In this document: piece after piece, positions 21,901 to 25,866 of the stretch
Position numbering within the stretch: position 1 is the stretch's first letter
Layout: each line of letters opens with the position of its first letter
Source: Phallusia fumigata
Lineage: Eukaryota; Chordata; Ascidiacea; Phlebobranchia; Ascidiidae
DNA length: 25,866 nucleotides
Reading direction: 5' to 3'
Assembly: GCA_008931825.1 (NCBI GenBank)
Contig: QXVZ01012869.1
Coordinates: 1 to 25,866 of the forward strand
Notes under the pieces: model-generated
The model's database searches: none
Seen by the model: only the letters and a program-made list of their open reading frames with translations
What the model was told of the DNA's origin: nothing
Position numbers and translations under genes: made by a program

Positions 21901-24900
21901 CCTGAACCAGTGGTCTAATAACAAACGCTTGGTTGCGTGCTGCGGCTATCGTAATTTATATTTAATCATTTCCTAGGCGTTGTGCCGTGTTTGGGATGCA
22001 TATAACTATATAGTGCTGCAATGACCATCCGCTTTTAGGTAGCAGGAGTAGATGCAAAACCATTGAACAAAATTGCTTAAATACTTTTACACCCAGTCGT
22101 GTTGCCATTCGCGCCGCTCGCTTCCCCAGCGAGATTCCCAACTTCTTGGCTCCAGTTATCCGTCCAACCTAATTGCAAAGATGCGTATGGTGCGTCCTTT
22201 AACCACTGCTCCCTATATTTGCTTTATGTGGACGTATTTTCAACCGTGAGGTTTTTGCAGTCGTTTCCTGTTTCTGTGCCGTTAGTAAAATGTTTTATCT
22301 TATTGATTACGATTTTGTGGGCAGAAACGAAATTTAATACAGAGCCACACGATATAGCAAACGTATTGGTTTGCCGCTGCGCAATTACAGCTTTATTTTT
22401 GTGAACTAATTGGTCTAATGGGCCCACCAAGTGAAATCATCAGGCCGGCAGCCTCTCCACAAATTGCCTGCTTATGAAAAACTAACTTAAGACAATTTGA
22501 AACTCTTGCTACTTTCGTCAGGATTATTGCTAAAATTGGGAGATAATCTAAATACATACGCTGGAGTCGTAAATGTTTATAAACAGTGGAAGAAATGGAA
22601 TTGTAAGCAGAAAACTAGTACGGCCCACCGAGACCTTGCTGATCTTGGTATTACCCCTTGGTTGCACAAGGTTGCCGACCCCTGCTTTAGATACTAATCT
22701 ATTATGCATTAAAATTTATAACACCCTTTTCCTTGTGGGTGAAAACAAAATGTTACCCCCCAGTGGGAGAAAAACCATAATTACCGAAGTGAATTGTGAC
22801 TTTGGACCATCAGCTTTCCAAAAGTTTTGTAGTCTCCAAGATTTAATGCCTCAGCTCCTTTTATTGTTCTATCGATTTCAGATATGACGTGCCTTGCTCG
22901 TTTGTGAACCACTTGATCCATTTGACTGACAAAACCTAAAATTGAACATTTGGTAGGTTATTGCCACATTTAGAACATTTTATCAAGTTGAGTTACTTTG
23001 AAGTTAAACACAGAAACACACCTTCAAACTAACTAAACTAAACTTTAAAATAAGAACATTGCCATGTTATACATGCCAAAACTTATAGGGTAGTGTGCAT
23101 ATATGAAGAGAACAAAACAGATATTTACAAAAATATGCCAGTACAATCTGTAAAAGTTCAGCATATTCAGACCTATGTAACAACTTATTTTTTTAGAAGA
23201 CTAGCCACTGAGGGGTTTATGTCTTATATTAAACAACAATGTCTTATAAAATAGTTTTGTCCTTATTTTTTACTAACGTCCTAATTTTGTTTTAGCTTTA
23301 CCAGTGTTACATGTAAACTCTTCCCATCTTACCTTGTTTGCCCTGTGCTTTGTAGCACCCTCAAAGAAACATGAACTCATTTACAACACAAAAAAGGCAT
23401 TAATTAACACCGTAAACTAGCTAGGCTTGTAAGGAAGGCTAACCCTGTAGTAAGATTATGTAGTTATCTTAGCCTAATTGGGCAATGAGCAAGCACAAAA
23501 ACATTTCACTGAAGTTTACGAGAAGGAATTTGATAGAGTTAAACAAAGTTTAAAGGGTCAGTGCTTCAAACTTGTTACATTGCCCTATATCGATTTTTCT
23601 CAACCTTTTATCATTTGAAGAGATATATGACAAAATTTGCCTTGCCTGTTGTAATGTTATGTACCTTTTTCCTCTCAGCAACCCCCAAGCACTCATATAC
23701 TCTCCAGTGACACCTTAAACATAGCAAATACCCCCAGGGGAGCGCTAAAGCCAACGTTTAAAACCACTGCTCCTATATTCTTTATTAAGTCATTCTTCCT
23801 TTTCCAGGTCAATAGTTACCCCAACTATAGGAAGAAGGGGTCGAACAACCTAGTATCACATGATACAACCCAGCACACCTGTAAAAGTTTTAACCAAATT
23901 GAAAGCATGCCATGCCCCAACTCACAGTCCTAGAGAAACTTATCTGTTAACTATTTATAAAGTGGATTTCACTATTCCGCCAATTTGGGGTTATCACATA
24001 TTTTTGTAAAGTTGCAACTACAAGTTTGTCGTCTTGTCGATTATCAAAATTAATTTGCAAAGATAAACAAACTAAACAATTGTATATTTGTGTTGCTCAG
24101 ACAGCTTTAGCAAACATTAAACCAATTTTGGGGGCTGGTGGGTTAAACTCTGTGGTTATTGGGGCAGACATAATGAAGACACTACAATGAACCAATTTAT
24201 CATCTTGTTAAGTTTTAATCCCTTCAAACAAGTATTACATGACAAAATTGGATGGACAAATATATCACTCTTATTGGGGCCTTGTTGGATACTCACTACA
24301 CAACTTAATATCTTTCAGCAGTAAAAGTTTCATCCGAATCCGCCAGTCATGTCATGCCAAAAGTGCATGGACAAGCAGTGGGGGGAGAAAAGGGGGAAAA
24401 CAATATATATGTCCTTCAGAAAGGGAATCCATACTAATAACACATGCAATTTTGTACACAACAATATTAAAAATTGAAAAAACAATATAGCCTTCGTTTG
24501 AATCAAGCAACAGTTCTACAAAAAACACAACATACAATTTACTGATACCTTCTAAGCTTTTCAGGTCTGCTTCCCTCAAGGTTTTAACATTTAACAGTGA
24601 AGCAGCTTCATAGCACTGTTTTCTACGAGTGGGATACTCAGTTCCAGTAAGTTTATGTCGAACATTTGAGTTTGCAATGAGCAATGTAACACTTGAATCA
24701 TTCAAAGAAACAAGTGTGGATTCCATTGAACTGTAAATTAGAAATCCCATTTAACACTGTAATTTTCTATTTAAATTAAATTTATTACAATGAAATAATA
24801 CAGTAGGGCAGGGGTGTCCCAAGTACCAAATTTGGCACGCAGTGGCATTGCACCTGGCCTGCGACTGTAGTTTTAGATAGTGTGGCACATTATTGGCAAA

Positions 24901-25866
24901 GGTTTGGATTAAGCTTTTGGGTTAAAGCGACTTCATGATACCTGTTGGTGTTATGCAAAAAAACAAGCCGGTAAAATTTAATCAGAAACCTAATAAAATT
25001 CTCAAAGAATGAAGTCAAATTTTACTTATTATAACAACATTGTTAAAGTTTAAGATGGTATCAAAAAGAAATAGGGGGTGTTGCAGTTTCACATTACCCA
25101 TACATGAGCCACCACTGACAACCACACAAAAAAAACAGCCTGCGGGTGCCTCAACCTAATAAAAATTGGCCCTCTTTACAAAATGTTTGGACACCCCTGC
25201 AGTAGGATCATATATCTCCTGTTATATCCCACTGTGTAAAATCAAAGGTGGCAACCTGGCAACCACATACCTGTCCAAAGGCATAATTAGGGGACAAATA
25301 AAATACCAGCATAATTTATCTAACAAATAATGTAAAGATTTTTTTTGAAGGTAACCTAAAAAAAGTCAAAATTAAGGGGGGGAAGGGGGTAATAATGGTC
25401 CCTTGGGTCACCCTGGCAATGCTGATGCACTAGGCTTCCAAGGGAACAGTAACAGAATTGCATACCGACAGTCAATTAAAAGAGCATGGCCTTCTTTTCC
25501 CATTACAGATATAAACTGATCCATAATTCCACATGGCATTCCTGGAAACTTGTGTTCAGCTTCTTGACATGAAAGAGCCTTAACCTTCAGATCCTTTGAC
25601 TTTTCTAAAATAGAAAAGGGAACAAACACAATTTAGACATAATATTGCAATTAAAATATTCATAGAAAAAAACATTTGATTTGCATGCATGCCTATATGC
25701 CAGCCAGTGGCGGCATTCTGTACATTGCAATTTGCCAAAAAATCGATGCCTCCTTCTATGACCTCACAATGTTAGCATTTTTTAGTTTTGCATCACTACC
25801 AAGCAAATATCTAGTAATATCAGCACAAGGTTTATAGGTAAAACTCAAGACTTGTCACGTACCACC
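18971..25866 (-). CDS. GALK1: Galactokinase (GALK1-like), C-terminal part, 5'-partial
   Basis: Phosphorylates galactose with ATP to galactose-1-phosphate, first committed step of the cytosolic Leloir pathway; GHMP kinase family. Exons (minus): 25604-25466, 24730-24549, 22935-22785, 19457-19295, 19036-18971, all joined in phase (about 233 codons of an expected ~390). Visible signatures: [19 protein letters not shown], holding the Asp that acts as catalytic base in human GALK1; [67 protein letters not shown] motif 3, [20 protein letters not shown]; then [20 protein letters not shown] and a stop. The closest family match is GALK1 rather than GALK2. A donor-like gtacgtg at 25862-25856 with four exon bases at the window edge fits the needed phase, so the next exon probably begins there. 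The GGLSSSA motif lies outside. Confidence 0.95.
20181..20314 (+). repeat. 66-bp direct tandem duplication
   Basis: Units 20181-20246 and 20247-20312 differ at one base (tatcttttt versus tatttttttt). The period is a multiple of three, so the surrounding open frame carries the 22-residue unit VVLAPKTI(S/F)FWVNRKNN twice. That frame has no in-frame ATG before the repeat, so coding is doubtful. The second unit is followed by 'gtataa', a weak donor. Confidence 0.9.
20546..21042. mobile_element. hAT-like non-autonomous DNA transposon (MITE), 497 bp, with 8-bp target duplication
   Basis: Terminal inverted repeats: left 'caggggtctcaaactc', right '...gtttgagacccctg', followed inside by 'gcgggccg' on both ends. 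A perfect 8-bp direct repeat, atttaaac, flanks it at 20538-20545 and 21043-21050. TIR start CAGGGGT and 8-bp duplication are diagnostic of the hAT superfamily. No transposase frame is present, so it must have moved with a transposase from elsewhere. It inserted into a copy of the dispersed repeat (gtgaaagttttatttaaac), which is therefore older. Confidence 0.92.
23561..23769. mobile_element. Possible small hAT-like element
   Basis: Begins 'cagtgcttcaaac' and ends 'gtttaaaaccactg', imperfect inverted ends. Its interior has 'tttttctcaacctttt' and 'cagcaacccccaagcact', seen in many hAT MITEs. No clear 8-bp target duplication, so the limits are tentative. Confidence 0.35.
24110..24440 (+). repeat. 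Dispersed repeat copy in galactokinase intron
   Basis: A rather complete copy: 'ccaattttgggggctggtgg', 'cactacaatgaacc', 'catgtcatgccaaaagtgca' and 'ggacaagcagtggggg', ending 'aaaacaatatatatgtcctt' and 'cagaaagggaatccata'. Useful for building a consensus. Confidence 0.6.
24809..25199. mobile_element. hAT-like non-autonomous DNA transposon (MITE), 391 bp
   Basis: Ends 'caggggtgtccc' and 'ggacacccctg' are inverted repeats. Flanking 8-mers cagtaggg (24801-24808) and cagtagga (25200-25207) match at 7 of 8, an aged target duplication. No coding capacity. It lies in the galactokinase intron between exons 25604-25466 and 24730-24549. Confidence 0.8.

Larger units (their letters stand above)
19458..22784. 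other. Galactokinase intron with mobile and repeat DNA
   Basis: 3.3-kb intron. Contains dispersed repeat copies at about 19560-19690, 20395-20545, 21090-21265 and 21775-21830 (all plus), a 66-bp tandem duplication (20181) and a hAT-like element (20546-21042). A plus-strand open frame at 22099-22404 has no supporting features. Confidence 0.6.

Noticed and set aside
22441..22686. hAT-like element ending in 'aaggttgccgacccctg'
   Set aside because: The right end looks like a hAT terminus, but the best left end (caggccggcagcct) is poor and no target duplication is present.
1..25866. tRNA, rRNA and CRISPR signals
   Set aside because: None noticed on either strand by eye; CRISPR is not expected in animal DNA and the short repeats here lack regular spacers.

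Overview
The window looks like AT-rich animal nuclear DNA: small coding exons with GT/AG introns, many intronic repeats, and assembly gaps. I think an ascidian of the Ciona type is likely, judging from intron sizes, high allelic polymorphism and the repeat style. That is an inference; nothing here proves the species.

Layout. (1) Positions 1-8047, minus strand: a split gene for the beta subunit of translation initiation factor 2 (EIF2S2). Eight exons run from the start codon at 8047 to the left window edge, where the gene is cut. One exon is present twice because of an assembly duplication. (2) 8050-13350: mostly non-genic. It holds a 138-codon plus-strand open frame ending at 11366, a fragment of a LINE ORF1-type retrotransposon protein (12198-12767, minus) next to a 477-base gap, and two assembly duplications. 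(3) 13357-16938, minus strand: a complete eight-exon gene for a 603-residue secretory-pathway protein with a signal peptide, one CUB domain, a Thr/Ser-rich stalk, up to two membrane segments and a long basic/Ser-rich tail. I cannot assign it to a named family. (4) 17111-17463, plus strand: the last one or two exons of an unidentified gene, with a poly(A) signal. (5) 18971-25604 and probably to the window edge, minus strand: the C-terminal 60% of galactokinase (GALK1-like) in five exons.

The intergenic and intronic space carries hAT-like non-autonomous DNA elements (one with a perfect 8-bp target duplication), a very abundant dispersed repeat whose recognised copies all lie in plus orientation (antisense to the three minus-strand genes), and small tandem repeats. 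Every single-base 'n' marks the joint between two near-identical tandem copies of 138-729 bases, which is best read as two haplotype contigs butted together. The genes share no evident pathway: they are translation initiation, a cell-surface protein and galactose catabolism. All exon joints given below were checked for reading phase by hand.
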